A stretch of DNA of 64,000 bases, from positions 91,411 to 155,410 of the forward strand of contig NZ_NMQV01000001.1 in the NCBI RefSeq assembly GCF_002234375.1. The letters are read 5' to 3'. This stretch comes from Pseudomonas fluvialis. GTDB lineage: Bacteria; Pseudomonadota; Gammaproteobacteria; Pseudomonadales; Pseudomonadaceae. Position numbers and translations under genes: made by a program. This document shows positions 1 to 7,971 of this stretch, in pieces. The notes below the pieces were generated by a model. The model ran no database searches and was not told the origin of the DNA. It was given only the letters and a program-made list of their open reading frames with translations. Numbering within the stretch: position 1 is the stretch's first letter; each line of letters begins with the position of its first letter.

Positions 1-191
1 GGGCCGCCATCCTGCTGGGCATAGATGCCACTGCTGGCCTGCCAGGCCAGGTAGCCCGCCTGGCGCACCCCGGGCGCACTGAGCAGGGCGCGACGCAAGG
101 CCTCGCCCTGCGCCGCCAGGGGCAGTTGCTCGCGCAGGCTGGCCAGCCAGCCCTGCAGGGCCAGGGCAGCAAAATCATGCTGTGCAGTCAT
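1..191 (-). CDS. N-terminal fragment of an unidentified protein (cut by window edge)
   Basis: An open frame on the minus strand begins with ATG at 191 (MTAQHDFAALALQGWL...) and runs off the left edge after 63 residues without a stop. The visible part is alanine/leucine rich and soluble-looking, with no signal peptide. It is divergent from the acyl-CoA synthetase at 343, and the 150-bp gap holds two short palindromes. A regulator of the neighbouring fatty-acid gene is possible (the stretch around GVRQAGYLAW resembles a sensory input domain), but that is a guess from context. No family can be assigned from this fragment. Confidence 0.45.
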   Translation of the reverse strand, partial: MTAQHDFAALALQGWLASLREQLPLAAQGEALRRALLSAPGVRQAGYLAWQASSGIYAQQDGG

Positions 192-212
192 GCCAACACC
201 ATATAGCAATTC

Positions 213-231
213 ACCTATACAACCTTGGTAT
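213..231. promoter_or_regulatory. Palindrome in divergent promoter region (possible operator)
   Basis: CTATAC and GTATAG form a perfect 6-bp inverted repeat with a 7-bp centre, in the AT-richer gap between the divergent genes at 191 and 343. A second inverted repeat, CCGGTA...TACCGG, spans 280-303. Either could bind a regulator of the acyl-CoA synthetase. No known operator consensus was recognised. Confidence 0.3.
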
Positions 232-342
232 AGATTCCATATTCACCGGGCAAATTCTATAAAGCAAACCCGTGATCTCCCGGTATCCGCTAGAGACTAC
301 CGGAATAACCAGAGCTAACAATTCGCCAAAGGTGTCAGCCGC

Positions 343-1965
343 ATGTCGATCTATGAACAGGGCCTTGAACGCGCGCCCGTCAACCACATCGCCCTCAGCC
401 CGCTGAGCTTCATCGAACGCACCGCAGCGGTGTACCCCGACTACCCCGCGGTGGTGCACGGCTCGATCCGCCGCACCTGGGCAGAAACCTACGCGCGCTG
501 CCGGCGCCTGGCCTCGGCCCTGGCCGGACGCGGCATCGGCAAGGGCGACACCGTGGCGGTAATGCTGCCGAATATCCCGGCCATGCTTGAAGCGCACTTC
601 GGCGTGCCGATGATCGGCGCGGTACTCAACACCCTCAACGTGCGCCTGGATGCCGAGGCCATCGCCTTCATGCTGCAGCATGGCGAAGCCAAGGTGCTGA
701 TCACCGACCGAGAGTTCTTTGACGTGATCCACGCCGCCGTCGGCATGCTCGACCATCCGCCGCTGGTGATCGATGTCGATGATCCGGAATACGGCGAAGG
801 CCAGGCCGCCAGCGATCTGGATTACGAAGCCTTCCTCGCCGAAGGCGATCCGCAGTTTGCCTGGCAGTGGTCGGACAACGAATGGGACGCCATCAGCCTG
901 AACTACACCTCCGGCACCACCGGCAACCCCAAAGGCGTGGTCTATCACCATCGTGGCGCCTACCTGAATGCCCTGGGCAACCAGATGACCTGGGCCATGG
1001 GCAACCATCCGGTGTACCTGTGGACCCTGCCGATGTTCCACTGCAACGGCTGGTGCTACCCCTGGACGGTCACCGCGCTGGCCGGTGTGCATGTATTCCT
1101 GCGCCGGGTCGATCCGCAGAAGGTACTCAACCTGATCCGCGACGAGCAGGTCACCCACCTGTGTGGCGCGCCCATCGTGCTCAATGCGCTGGTCAACATG
1201 CCGCCGGAAGCCAAGGCAGCCATCGACCACCCGGTCAAGGCCATGGTCGCCGGCGCCGCGCCACCCGCCAAGGTCATCGGTGCCGTCGAGGAAATGGGCA
1301 TCCAGGTTACCCATGTCTATGGCCTCACCGAAGTCTACGGCCCGGTCACCCTGTGCGCCTGGCATGCCGAGTGGGACGCCCTGCCACTGGATGAACGCGC
1401 CGTGCTCAAGGCCCGTCAGGGCGTGCGCTACCCGACCCTGGAAGGGGTAATGGTCGGCGATCCCAAGACCCTGGAGCCGGTGCCGCGTGACGGACAGACC
1501 ATCGGCGAGATCTTCATGCGCGGCAACACCGTGATGAAGGGCTACCTGAAGAACCCCAGTGCCACCGAAGAGGCCTTCGCCGGCGGCTGGTTCCACACCG
1601 GCGACCTGGCCGTCTGCCATCCCAACGGCTACGTGGAAATCCGCGACCGCCTCAAGGACATCATCATTTCCGGAGGCGAGAACATCTCCACCATCGAGCT
1701 GGAAGGCGTGCTCTACCGTCACCCGGCAGTACTCGAAGCGGCCGTGGTAGCGCGCCCTGACGAGAAATGGGGCGAGACGCCCTGCGCCTTCATCACCCTC
1801 AAGGCCGACCGCCAGGATGTACGCGACAGCGACATCATCCACTTCTGCCGCGAGCACCTGGCCGGCTTCAAGGTGCCCAAGACCATCGTCTTCACCCAAC
1901 TGCCCAAGACCAGCACCGGGAAGATCCAGAAGTTCGTGCTGCGTGACATGGCCAAGGCGCTCTGA
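343..1965 (+). CDS. Acyl-CoA synthetase (AMP-forming, AlkK-like fatty acyl-CoA ligase)
   Basis: 540 residues, the usual length for ANL-superfamily acyl-CoA ligases, which adenylate a carboxylic acid with ATP and transfer it to CoA. The AMP-binding P-loop YTSGTTGNPKG is at about residues 188-198. VYGLTE follows near 328, GWFHTGD near 415, and the C-terminal lysine motif STGKIQK near 523. The stretch LPMFHCNGWC is typical of the medium-chain AlkK-like subgroup. The exact substrate (fatty acid, or an aromatic or terpene-derived acid) cannot be read from sequence. The protein is cytoplasmic. It is followed by a hairpin and then a permease gene, which could import a related substrate, but the two need not share a transcript. 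Confidence 0.9.
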   Translation: MSIYEQGLERAPVNHIALSPLSFIERTAAVYPDYPAVVHGSIRRTWAETYARCRRLASALAGRGIGKGDTVAVMLPNIPAMLEAHFGVPMIGAVLNTLNVRLDAEAIAFMLQHGEAKVLITDREFFDVIHAAVGMLDHPPLVIDVDDPEYGEGQAASDLDYEAFLAEGDPQFAWQWSDNEWDAISLNYTSGTTGNPKGVVYHHRGAYLNALGNQMTWAMGNHPVYLWTLPMFHCNGWCYPWTVTALAGVHVFLRRVDPQKVLNLIRDEQVTHLCGAPIVLNALVNMPPEAKAAIDHPVKAMVAGAAPPAKVIGAVEEMGIQVTHVYGLTEVYGPVTLCAWHAEWDALPLDERAVLKARQGVRYPTLEGVMVGDPKTLEPVPRDGQTIGEIFMRGNTVMKGYLKNPSATEEAFAGGWFHTGDLAVCHPNGYVEIRDRLKDIIISGGENISTIELEGVLYRHPAVLEAAVVARPDEKWGETPCAFITLKADRQDVRDSDIIHFCREHLAGFKVPKTIVFTQLPKTSTGKIQKFVLRDMAKAL

Positions 1966-1978
1966 CCACTCACCAGGC

Positions 1979-2008
1979 GCGGCCGGTTCACCCAGGCGAA
2001 CCGGCCGC
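1979..2008 (+). terminator. Hairpin after the acyl-CoA synthetase
   Basis: GCGGCCGGTTC and GAACCGGCCGC form a perfect 11-bp stem with an 8-nt loop, 14 bases after the stop codon. There is no clean U-run behind it (only GTTTGT further on), so it may be a weak terminator or an RNA-stabilising hairpin. Confidence 0.5.
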
Positions 2009-2064
2009 CTGCGACACCGTTTGTACAACAACAAGAAGGGCCCTCGGGCCAACGGAGAACCCCT

Positions 2065-3438
2065 ATGCAACTGATCCACCGTAAAGACGGCGACGAACAG
2101 CCGTTCTGGAAGGCCGGCCCGTTCAAGGTCCGCCTGCCGTTCGTGCACTACCGCTGGGAAACCGCGGAAATGCTCCAGGCGCTGATCATGTTCGTGGTCA
2201 GCCTGGCAATGATCCCTCTCTTGGAAAAATACCTCGGCCTGCCCTATGACGTGGCGCTGGCTTACGTAGTGGTCTGCGGCGTCGGCTTCATGCTGCCGGC
2301 CCTGCTCGGTGTACCCCTGGTACCCGGCTGGATCACCCCGGGCATCCCGGTGGTGCTGCTGTTCCTCGGCAAGTTCGAACCCGGCCCGGAGGCCATCCAG
2401 GCGTTGTTCGCCCTGCAGTTCCTGGTCTTCGTGATCTTCCTGTTCCTCGGCATCACCCGCCTGGGCAGCACCCTGGTGCGCCTGTTCCCCAACTCCATGA
2501 AGGGCGGCATCATCATCGGCGCCGGTATCGCCGCGCTGATCGGCGAGATCGACGCCGGCGGTCGCCTGGCCAACACGCCCATCTCGCTGGTCGCCGGCAG
2601 CCTGATCTGCCTCTACCTGATGTTTTCGGTGTCCTTCAAAGGCCTGACCGAACGCCTGCCGCTGGCCCGCAAGGTGGTCAACTACGGCATGGTGCCGGGC
2701 ATGCTGATCGCCATCTTCATCGGCATCGGCGTGGGCGAATACAAGATGCCCGACATCAAATGGGGGATCACCGCGCCGGCCTTCGGCGAGATGTGGAACT
2801 ATCTGCCGTTCAACGTCGGCTTCCCCAGCCTGGATATCTTCCTGCTGGCCGTGCCCACAGCGGTCATCGCCTATGTCATCGCCTTTGGTGACATCATCGT
2901 CGGCCAGTCGCTGATGCAGCGTGCCGATGAGCTGCGCACCGACGAGAAAATCGACAACAACGTCGACCGCATCCACCTGGTTACCGCCATCCGCAACGCC
3001 CTGCACGCCTTCTTCGCCCCCTACCCGGGCCTGGCCGGTCCGCTGTGGACTGCCGTGGCTGCGACCATGGCCGAGCGTTACAAGTATGGGCGCAAGGCCA
3101 TGGACTCGATCTACAGCGGCGCTGGCACCTTCTGGATCACCGGCTTCATCGCGCTGTTCCTCCTGCCGCTGGTCAGTTTCTTCCAGCCGGTACTGCCGAT
3201 CGCCCTGTCGCTGACCCTGATCCTCACCGGCTATATCTGCCTGATGGTCGGTTTCGAGCAACTCAATGACAACACCGAGCGCGGCATCGCCGGGACCATG
3301 GGCGTTGTCCTCGCCGTGTATGGCGCTGGCTGGGGCCTGGCGGCCGGGGCTGCGCTGTACATCATGATCGAACGCACCCACCTGCTGAAGTTCACCATGC
3401 CCGGTGACCGCCTGAAGAAGAGCGCGGAAGCCGAGTAA
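2065..3438 (+). CDS. Polytopic membrane permease, NCS2/SLC23-like
   Basis: 457 residues, with many hydrophobic segments (about 11-12 predicted transmembrane helices) and short charged loops. A soluble N-terminal tail of about 40 residues precedes the first helix. Glycine-rich helices such as GVPLVPGWITPGIPVVLL and the stretch VIAYVIAFGDIIVGQSL fit a secondary transporter of the nucleobase/xanthine-uracil (NCS2) fold. The substrate is unknown. It lies 99 bp downstream of the acyl-CoA synthetase and ends in a strong terminator. The family assignment is by general resemblance only, and other 12-helix transporter families remain possible. Confidence 0.7.
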   Translation: MQLIHRKDGDEQPFWKAGPFKVRLPFVHYRWETAEMLQALIMFVVSLAMIPLLEKYLGLPYDVALAYVVVCGVGFMLPALLGVPLVPGWITPGIPVVLLFLGKFEPGPEAIQALFALQFLVFVIFLFLGITRLGSTLVRLFPNSMKGGIIIGAGIAALIGEIDAGGRLANTPISLVAGSLICLYLMFSVSFKGLTERLPLARKVVNYGMVPGMLIAIFIGIGVGEYKMPDIKWGITAPAFGEMWNYLPFNVGFPSLDIFLLAVPTAVIAYVIAFGDIIVGQSLMQRADELRTDEKIDNNVDRIHLVTAIRNALHAFFAPYPGLAGPLWTAVAATMAERYKYGRKAMDSIYSGAGTFWITGFIALFLLPLVSFFQPVLPIALSLTLILTGYICLMVGFEQLNDNTERGIAGTMGVVLAVYGAGWGLAAGAALYIMIERTHLLKFTMPGDRLKKSAEAE

Positions 3439-3461
3439 CCCGTTCGACCGCTGCAACCCTT

Positions 3462-3494
3462 GGGGGCGTCCGGCCCACGGCGCCCCGCTTTTTT
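3462..3494 (+). terminator. Rho-independent terminator after the permease
   Basis: GGGGCG (within 3462-3468) pairs with CGCCCC at 3481-3486. A run of six T follows at 3489-3494. This is a classic intrinsic terminator 24 bp after the stop codon. Confidence 0.75.
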
Positions 3495-3610
3495 ATTCCG
3501 GCAGGAGGCCATGGCCGCCTGCCACACGCTTGAGCGTTGGCGTGGCGGCTGCGGCCGCTGCGTCCTTTTTATCCCTCTGCTGCAACGGCCACGCCGGCCA
3601 GGATACTGAC

Positions 3611-4477
3611 ATGCGTACTCTCTCCAGCCTTACCGGCAACAGCCAGAAACTCGACGGCGGCGCCATGTTCGGCAATGCCCCCAAGGCACTCTGGCAACGC
3701 TGGATGCCCGCCGACGAGGACAACCGCATCGACCTGGGCTGTCGCGCCCTGCTGGTCCAGGAGCCGGGGCGCAATATCCTCATCGAAACCGGTATCGGCG
3801 CCTTCTTCAGCCCGCAGATGAAGCAACGCTATGGCGTACAGGAAAGCCGCCATGTGCTGCTCGACAGCCTGGCCGAGCTGGGCCTGAGCGATGCCGACAT
3901 CGACCTGGTGATCCTCACCCACCTGCATTTCGACCATGCCGGCGGGCTGCTCGCCCCCTGGGCCGAAGGCCAGCCGGCGCGCCTGCTGTTCCCGCGCGCG
4001 CGCTTCATCACCAGTCGTCGCCACTGGCTACGCGCCGGCAATCCGCACCCGCGTGACCGCGCCTCGTTCATTCCCGAACTGCTGCAACTGCTTGAGCAAA
4101 GCGAGCGCCTGGTGCTCCTCGAACCCGGTGACGAACAGCATGTACTGGGCCAGGGCTGGCGCATGCACTGGAGCGACGGGCATACCCCGGGGCAGATGCT
4201 CCCCGAGGTGAGCATGCCGGATGGCCCGGTGGTGTTCGCCGGCGACCTGGTGCCCGGCGCACCCTGGGTGCACTTGCCGATCACCATGGGCTACGACCGT
4301 TTCCCGGAAGGCCTGATCGAAGAGAAGGAGCGCCTGCTCGACAGCCTGGCGGCCTGCGGCGGGCGGCTGTTCTTCACCCACGACCCGCACTGTGCGCTCG
4401 GCCAGGTACAACGAGACGAACAGCAGCGCTACAGCCTGAGCCAACGCTGGACAAGCCTGCAGCGCCTGGCGCGGTAA
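3611..4477 (+). CDS. Metallo-beta-lactamase-fold hydrolase
   Basis: 288 residues from ATG 3611, which has AGGA seven bases upstream. A longer frame could start at TTG 3530, but that would add a poorly conserved-looking tail. Metal ligands are visible: H104-x-H106-x-D108-H109 in THLHFDHAGG, then H191, D212 and H257. This set matches the two-metal site of MBL-fold hydrolases. The N-terminus lacks a convincing signal peptide, so a cytoplasmic enzyme is likely. The substrate is unknown; the fold serves lactonases, glyoxalase-type thioesterases and phosphodiesterases. It stands alone between the permease terminator and the mazG-like gene. Confidence 0.85.
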   Translation: MRTLSSLTGNSQKLDGGAMFGNAPKALWQRWMPADEDNRIDLGCRALLVQEPGRNILIETGIGAFFSPQMKQRYGVQESRHVLLDSLAELGLSDADIDLVILTHLHFDHAGGLLAPWAEGQPARLLFPRARFITSRRHWLRAGNPHPRDRASFIPELLQLLEQSERLVLLEPGDEQHVLGQGWRMHWSDGHTPGQMLPEVSMPDGPVVFAGDLVPGAPWVHLPITMGYDRFPEGLIEEKERLLDSLAACGGRLFFTHDPHCALGQVQRDEQQRYSLSQRWTSLQRLAR

Positions 4478-4521
4478 CCCCGCACAACCGCTACAATGGC
4501 GGGCCATTCCGGGAGCCCGCC

Positions 4522-4842
4522 ATGCCTTTCACCGACCTGCTTGCCCGTCTGCACGCGATCCGCGACCACAATGCCTGGGCGCCGCTGCACAGCCCGAAGA
4601 ACCTGGCCATGGCCGCCAGCGTGGAAATGGCCGAGCTGTTGGAAGTCTTCCAGTGGCTCAGCGAAGCGCAATCCCGCCAGCTGGATGAAACCCAGCGCCA
4701 CCAGGCCGGCGCTGAGGTAGCCGACGTGATCTTCTACCTGCTGCTGCTCAGCAGCGAACTCGGCCTGGACCTGCCGCAGGTGCTACAGGACAAGCTGGCT
4801 GACAACGAGCGACGCTTTCTCGGAGCACCTGCCCATGCATGA
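4522..4842 (+). CDS. MazG-like nucleotide pyrophosphohydrolase
   Basis: 106 residues, the size of single-domain all-alpha NTP pyrophosphohydrolases, which cleave (d)NTPs to monophosphates and sanitise the nucleotide pool. The metal-binding signature is complete: E35-x-x-E38 (with E41) in EMAELLEVFQW and E65-x-x-D68 in EVADVIFY. The gene overlaps the start of cmoM by 8 bases, so the two are probably translationally coupled. The preferred nucleotide (dCTP analogues in RS21-C6 relatives) is not readable from sequence. Confidence 0.88.
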   Translation: MPFTDLLARLHAIRDHNAWAPLHSPKNLAMAASVEMAELLEVFQWLSEAQSRQLDETQRHQAGAEVADVIFYLLLLSSELGLDLPQVLQDKLADNERRFLGAPAHA

Positions 4843-5584
4843 TCGCCACTTCGACCAGCTGGCCAGCCGCTTTGCAGAAAAGATCTATGGCGGCGCCAAG
4901 GGGGCCATCCGCCTCGCCGTGCTGCAGGCCGATCTCAAGGAAGTCCTGCCACAACGCCCGCTGCGGGTCCTCGACATCGGCGCCGGGCTCGGCCACATGA
5001 GCCTGTGGCTGGCCGAGCATGGCCACCAGGTGACGCTCGCCGAACCCTCCGCGCCGATGCTCGACGGGGCGCGCCAGCGCTTTGCCGACGCCGGGCAGCG
5101 TGCCGAGTTCATCCAGGCCCCCTGGCAGGACTTGCCCGGCCAGCTGCAGCAGCCCTACGACCTGGTGCTCTGCCATGCGGTGCTGGAATGGCTGGCCGAA
5201 CCTGCGGCCATTCTGCCCGTACTGCACCAGCTGACCCGCGCCGATGGCTGGTTGTCGCTGGCCTTCTACAACAAGGACGCGCTGGTCTACCGCAACCTGC
5301 TCAAGGGGCATTTCCGCAAGCTGCGCAAGGCCCACTATGCCGGCGAAGGGCAAAGCCTGACGCCACAGCAGCCGCTCGACCCACTGGAGCTGGCCGCCCT
5401 GCTCGACGGCCACTGGCATATCCACAGCCAGAGCGGTGTACGGGTGTTCCACGACTACATGCCGGTGGAGTTCCAGCAACGTGCCGAGCTGCTCGACCTG
5501 CTGGAAATGGAGCTGGCTTACCGCCGTCACCCGACCTTCGCCGGTTTGGGCCGCTACCTGCACTGGCTGTGCCGCCCCTTGTGA
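4835..5584 (+). CDS. cmoM: tRNA 5-carboxymethoxyuridine (cmo5U34) methyltransferase CmoM
   Basis: 249 residues with a class I SAM-dependent methyltransferase fold. The opening MHDRHFDQLASRFAEKIYG matches the start of E. coli CmoM (formerly SmtA), as I recall that sequence. The SAM-binding loop LDIGAGLG is at residues 46-53, followed by an acidic position in AEPSAPML. CmoM methylates the carboxyl group of cmo5U at the tRNA wobble position, aiding decoding of codons ending in several bases. It overlaps the mazG-like gene by 8 bases. Confidence 0.9.
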   Translation: MHDRHFDQLASRFAEKIYGGAKGAIRLAVLQADLKEVLPQRPLRVLDIGAGLGHMSLWLAEHGHQVTLAEPSAPMLDGARQRFADAGQRAEFIQAPWQDLPGQLQQPYDLVLCHAVLEWLAEPAAILPVLHQLTRADGWLSLAFYNKDALVYRNLLKGHFRKLRKAHYAGEGQSLTPQQPLDPLELAALLDGHWHIHSQSGVRVFHDYMPVEFQQRAELLDLLEMELAYRRHPTFAGLGRYLHWLCRPL

Positions 5585-5661
5585 TACCTGCCGCGTAAAG
5601 GGGCGCGACTTTTTCGCGGTTTCGCGCTCCAATGCTTCATCCTCACTGCGGAGTCTTCCAC

Positions 5662-6249
5662 ATGCCGCGCTTAGCGATACTCCTGCCACTGCTGCTCCTG
5701 CTGGCTGCCTGCCAGTCCGACAACCCCTACCAGGCCAGCAGCCTGCCACTGCCCCCCGCACCGGCCGCTGCCGCCAACAGCTTCGACGCCAGCGCCTATC
5801 CGGCCGCCCCGCGCGACTGGGCACGCTACCAGCACTGGCGCTGGCAGCAAGCGCCGGCCGGCCAGGCCCTGGCCGAGGACGCCGAACTGGCCAGTGCCGT
5901 GGCCAACGCGCTGGAACAGCGAGGCCTGCGCCCGGCGCAGCCAGACCGGCCTGCCGACCTGCTGGTACGCGCGCAGCTCGACGAACAACGCCGCTACTAC
6001 TCGTACCCTGAGCAACTGGGCGGCCACTACGCTCACGGTCCCTATGGCGATTACCGTGGCGTGCATGGCCAGGTGCCGCTGACCCGCGAGGTCGAGGAAC
6101 GCTTTCTGCTGTTACAGGTCGAACTGCTCGACGCAGCCAACGGCCAGGTCATCTGGCGCGGCCGCAGCGAACAGCGCCTGACCGGCCCGGCCAGCACACT
6201 GCTCTACCCGGCCGCCGAGCAAGCCCTGCAGCCGTTTCCACCGCACTGA
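5662..6249 (+). CDS. DUF4136-family lipoprotein (first of a pair)
   Basis: 195 residues from ATG 5662, preceded by GGAG at eight bases; an upstream in-frame ATG at 5632 would spoil the signal peptide. The N-terminus [17 protein letters not shown] is a lipoprotein signal with the acylated cysteine at residue 17. The body has the pattern of the DUF4136 family: W/Y-rich N-terminal part, acidic patches, and a C-terminal strand pair ending ...[11 protein letters not shown]. Members are anchored envelope proteins of unknown function. It is followed after 20 bp by a second member, so the pair looks like an old tandem duplication. Confidence 0.75.
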   Translation: MPRLAILLPLLLLLAACQSDNPYQASSLPLPPAPAAAANSFDASAYPAAPRDWARYQHWRWQQAPAGQALAEDAELASAVANALEQRGLRPAQPDRPADLLVRAQLDEQRRYYSYPEQLGGHYAHGPYGDYRGVHGQVPLTREVEERFLLLQVELLDAANGQVIWRGRSEQRLTGPASTLLYPAAEQALQPFPPH

Positions 6250-6269
6250 TCCCGCCCCGGAGAACTTCC

Positions 6270-6812
6270 ATGCATCGCTCCCTGCTATGGCTGTCCTGCC
6301 TGCTCCTGCTGGCCGGCTGCCAGAACCTGCCGATCGAGCAGGACTACGACACTCAGCGCGACTTCAGTCGCTACCAGAGCTGGCAATGGGCCGAGCCAGC
6401 GGTACAGTTCCGCCCGGACAGCCCGTTGCTGCGCAGTGACCTCACCGCGCAGCGCATCCGCCAGGCCACTGCCGAACAACTGCTGCAGCGCGGCCTGCGC
6501 GAAAGCCCTACAGCCGACCTCAAGGTGCAGGCCAGCCTGGTGGTCGAGCAGCGCCAGCAGCACATCAGCAGCGGCTATGCCAGCAGCTACTGGGGCTATC
6601 CCTGGGGCTATTGGGGCGCGCCTGTGGAAACCCGCACCCTCGACTATCAGGTGGCGACCTTGCAACTGGATCTGTTCGACGCCCGCGACGGCAAGCTGGT
6701 CTGGCGCGGCAGCCTGAGCAAAACGCTGCGCGACGGCAGCACGCCCAGCCAACGCGAAGCAGAAATCCGCCAGGTCATGACCCGCCTGCTCAGCCACTAC
6801 CCGCCACAGTAA
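6270..6812 (+). CDS. DUF4136-family lipoprotein (second of a pair)
   Basis: 180 residues, start ATG 6270 behind CGGAG. The lipobox LLAGC puts the lipid-modified cysteine at residue 17. The C-terminal motif DARDGKLVWRGSLSK parallels [15 protein letters not shown] in the upstream lipoprotein, and both have an RYQxWxW stretch after the signal peptide, so they are paralogues. A Tyr/Trp/Gly-rich patch (SSYWGYPWGYWG) lies near residues 110-121. Function is unknown. It is probably co-transcribed with its neighbour and with the acetyltransferase 8 bp downstream. Confidence 0.75.
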   Translation: MHRSLLWLSCLLLLAGCQNLPIEQDYDTQRDFSRYQSWQWAEPAVQFRPDSPLLRSDLTAQRIRQATAEQLLQRGLRESPTADLKVQASLVVEQRQQHISSGYASSYWGYPWGYWGAPVETRTLDYQVATLQLDLFDARDGKLVWRGSLSKTLRDGSTPSQREAEIRQVMTRLLSHYPPQ

Positions 6813-6820
6813 AGCCGCCC

Positions 6821-7309
6821 ATGCCTGCCAGCGACCTGCAGCACCGCCCCGCCGAAGCCGCCGACCTGCCGGCCATCGTGCAGTTTCCGCAAAGCGCCGA
6901 GGAGCTCTTCTACTGTTTCCCGCGCGCCCGCTGGCCGCTGGATGTAAGTCAGTTGGCCAGCGCCATGGCCGAGCGCCAGGACAGCACGCTGATCCTCCTC
7001 GACCGGCGCCCGGCGGCGTTCGCCAACTTCTACCAATGCCAGCCCGGCGAGTACTGCGCGCTCGGCAACCTGATGGTCGCCCCCTGGGCCCGCCAACGCG
7101 GCATCGCCGCCCATCTGGTCGGCCTCATGGAGCAGCGCGCCCGCGAGCAGCACCAGGCGCGCGAGTTGCGGGTATCCTGCTTCAACGGCAACAGTGCCGG
7201 CCTGCTGCTCTACCCGCGCCTGGGCTATCAGCCCTATGCGCTGGTCGAGCGCCAGGACTGGCTGGGCCGACGGGTCGCACTGATCCAGTTCAGCAAGGCA
7301 CTTTCCTGA
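6821..7309 (+). CDS. GNAT-family N-acetyltransferase
   Basis: 162 residues from ATG 6821, 8 bp after the lipoprotein stop. A longer frame upstream overlaps the lipoprotein gene and is not credible. The order HRPAEAADLPAIVQF (strand 1 / helix 1), then LGNLMVAPWARQRGIAAHLV with its acetyl-CoA-binding Q/R-x-x-G-x-A loop, then NGNSAGLLLYPRLGYQ is the standard GNAT layout. The acceptor is unknown (a small amine or a protein N-terminus are typical). It is cytoplasmic. Confidence 0.85.
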   Translation: MPASDLQHRPAEAADLPAIVQFPQSAEELFYCFPRARWPLDVSQLASAMAERQDSTLILLDRRPAAFANFYQCQPGEYCALGNLMVAPWARQRGIAAHLVGLMEQRAREQHQARELRVSCFNGNSAGLLLYPRLGYQPYALVERQDWLGRRVALIQFSKALS

Positions 7310-7334
7310 CGAAAAAGACAGCTTCTGAGATAAT
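7305..7334 (+). promoter_or_regulatory. Possible sigma-70 promoter for the DMT transporter
   Basis: A -10-like GATAAT at 7329-7334 is preceded 18 bp upstream by CCTGAC (7305-7310) as a weak -35. It sits 29 bp ahead of the GTG start at 7363. Found by eye only. Confidence 0.3.
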
Positions 7335-7362
7335 CCACCGCCCCATTGTTCGGAGCCTGCCT

Positions 7363-7812
7363 GTGTCTACCCCGAGTATCTGGTTGCTGCTTCTGCCACT
7401 GCTCGCCGGCGCCCTGATGCCCCTGCAGGCCGGCGTCAACGGTCAGCTGGCCAGTCATCTGTCGAGCAGCCTGGTCGCCGCCCTGCTGTCCTTTCTGGTC
7501 GGCACCCTGGCCCTGCTTGCCGTGGTGCTCTTGCAACGTGATCTTCCCGCACTGGGACAGTTCAAAGGGCTCAGCTGGTGGCACTGGACGGGTGGCCTGA
7601 TGGGCGCCTTCTTCATCGCCACGGCGGCCTTCAGCGGCCCGAAGATCGGCGCGCTGCTGTTCACCGCAATGATCCTCGCCGGCCAGCTCGGCGCCGCCCT
7701 GCTGCTTGATCACTTCGGCTGGGCCGGCTTTCGCGAGGCCCCGCTGAGCCTCGGCAAACTCGCCGGCCTGGGCCTGGTGATCGCCGGCGTGGTGCTGATC
7801 CAGCGCGGCTGA
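7363..7812 (+). CDS. DMT-superfamily small membrane transporter (YdcZ/DUF606-like)
   Basis: 149 residues from GTG 7363, with GGAG eight bases upstream. About five hydrophobic helices span most of the chain. The motif GALMPLQAGVNGQLA near the N-terminus and the closing GLVIAGVVLIQRG are typical of the DUF606 half-size relatives of drug/metabolite transporters, which probably work as dimers. The substrate is unknown. An in-frame extension to 7036 runs through the acetyltransferase gene in another frame and is rejected. Confidence 0.8.
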   Translation: MSTPSIWLLLLPLLAGALMPLQAGVNGQLASHLSSSLVAALLSFLVGTLALLAVVLLQRDLPALGQFKGLSWWHWTGGLMGAFFIATAAFSGPKIGALLFTAMILAGQLGAALLLDHFGWAGFREAPLSLGKLAGLGLVIAGVVLIQRG

Positions 7813-7971
7813 ATGCCCGCCGGCGTATTAGCCGCCTGGCACCCGGCATGCTAAGGTGCGCGCCCTTTGCCAACCCAGGGGCGCGCTCACGACACGCCAG
7901 GCTCCGCGCCGCAGTCCCGCGTTCCTCTTCATGCCGCCCTGCCACGGGCCCGTCACCCGGAATGCGCCGCC

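Noticed and set aside
211..3456. 1081-codon open frame on the minus strand
   Set aside because: It is antisense to two clear genes (acyl-CoA synthetase and permease), rich in His/Gln/Asp/Arg as expected for a GC-rich shadow, and has no domain or ribosome-binding site.
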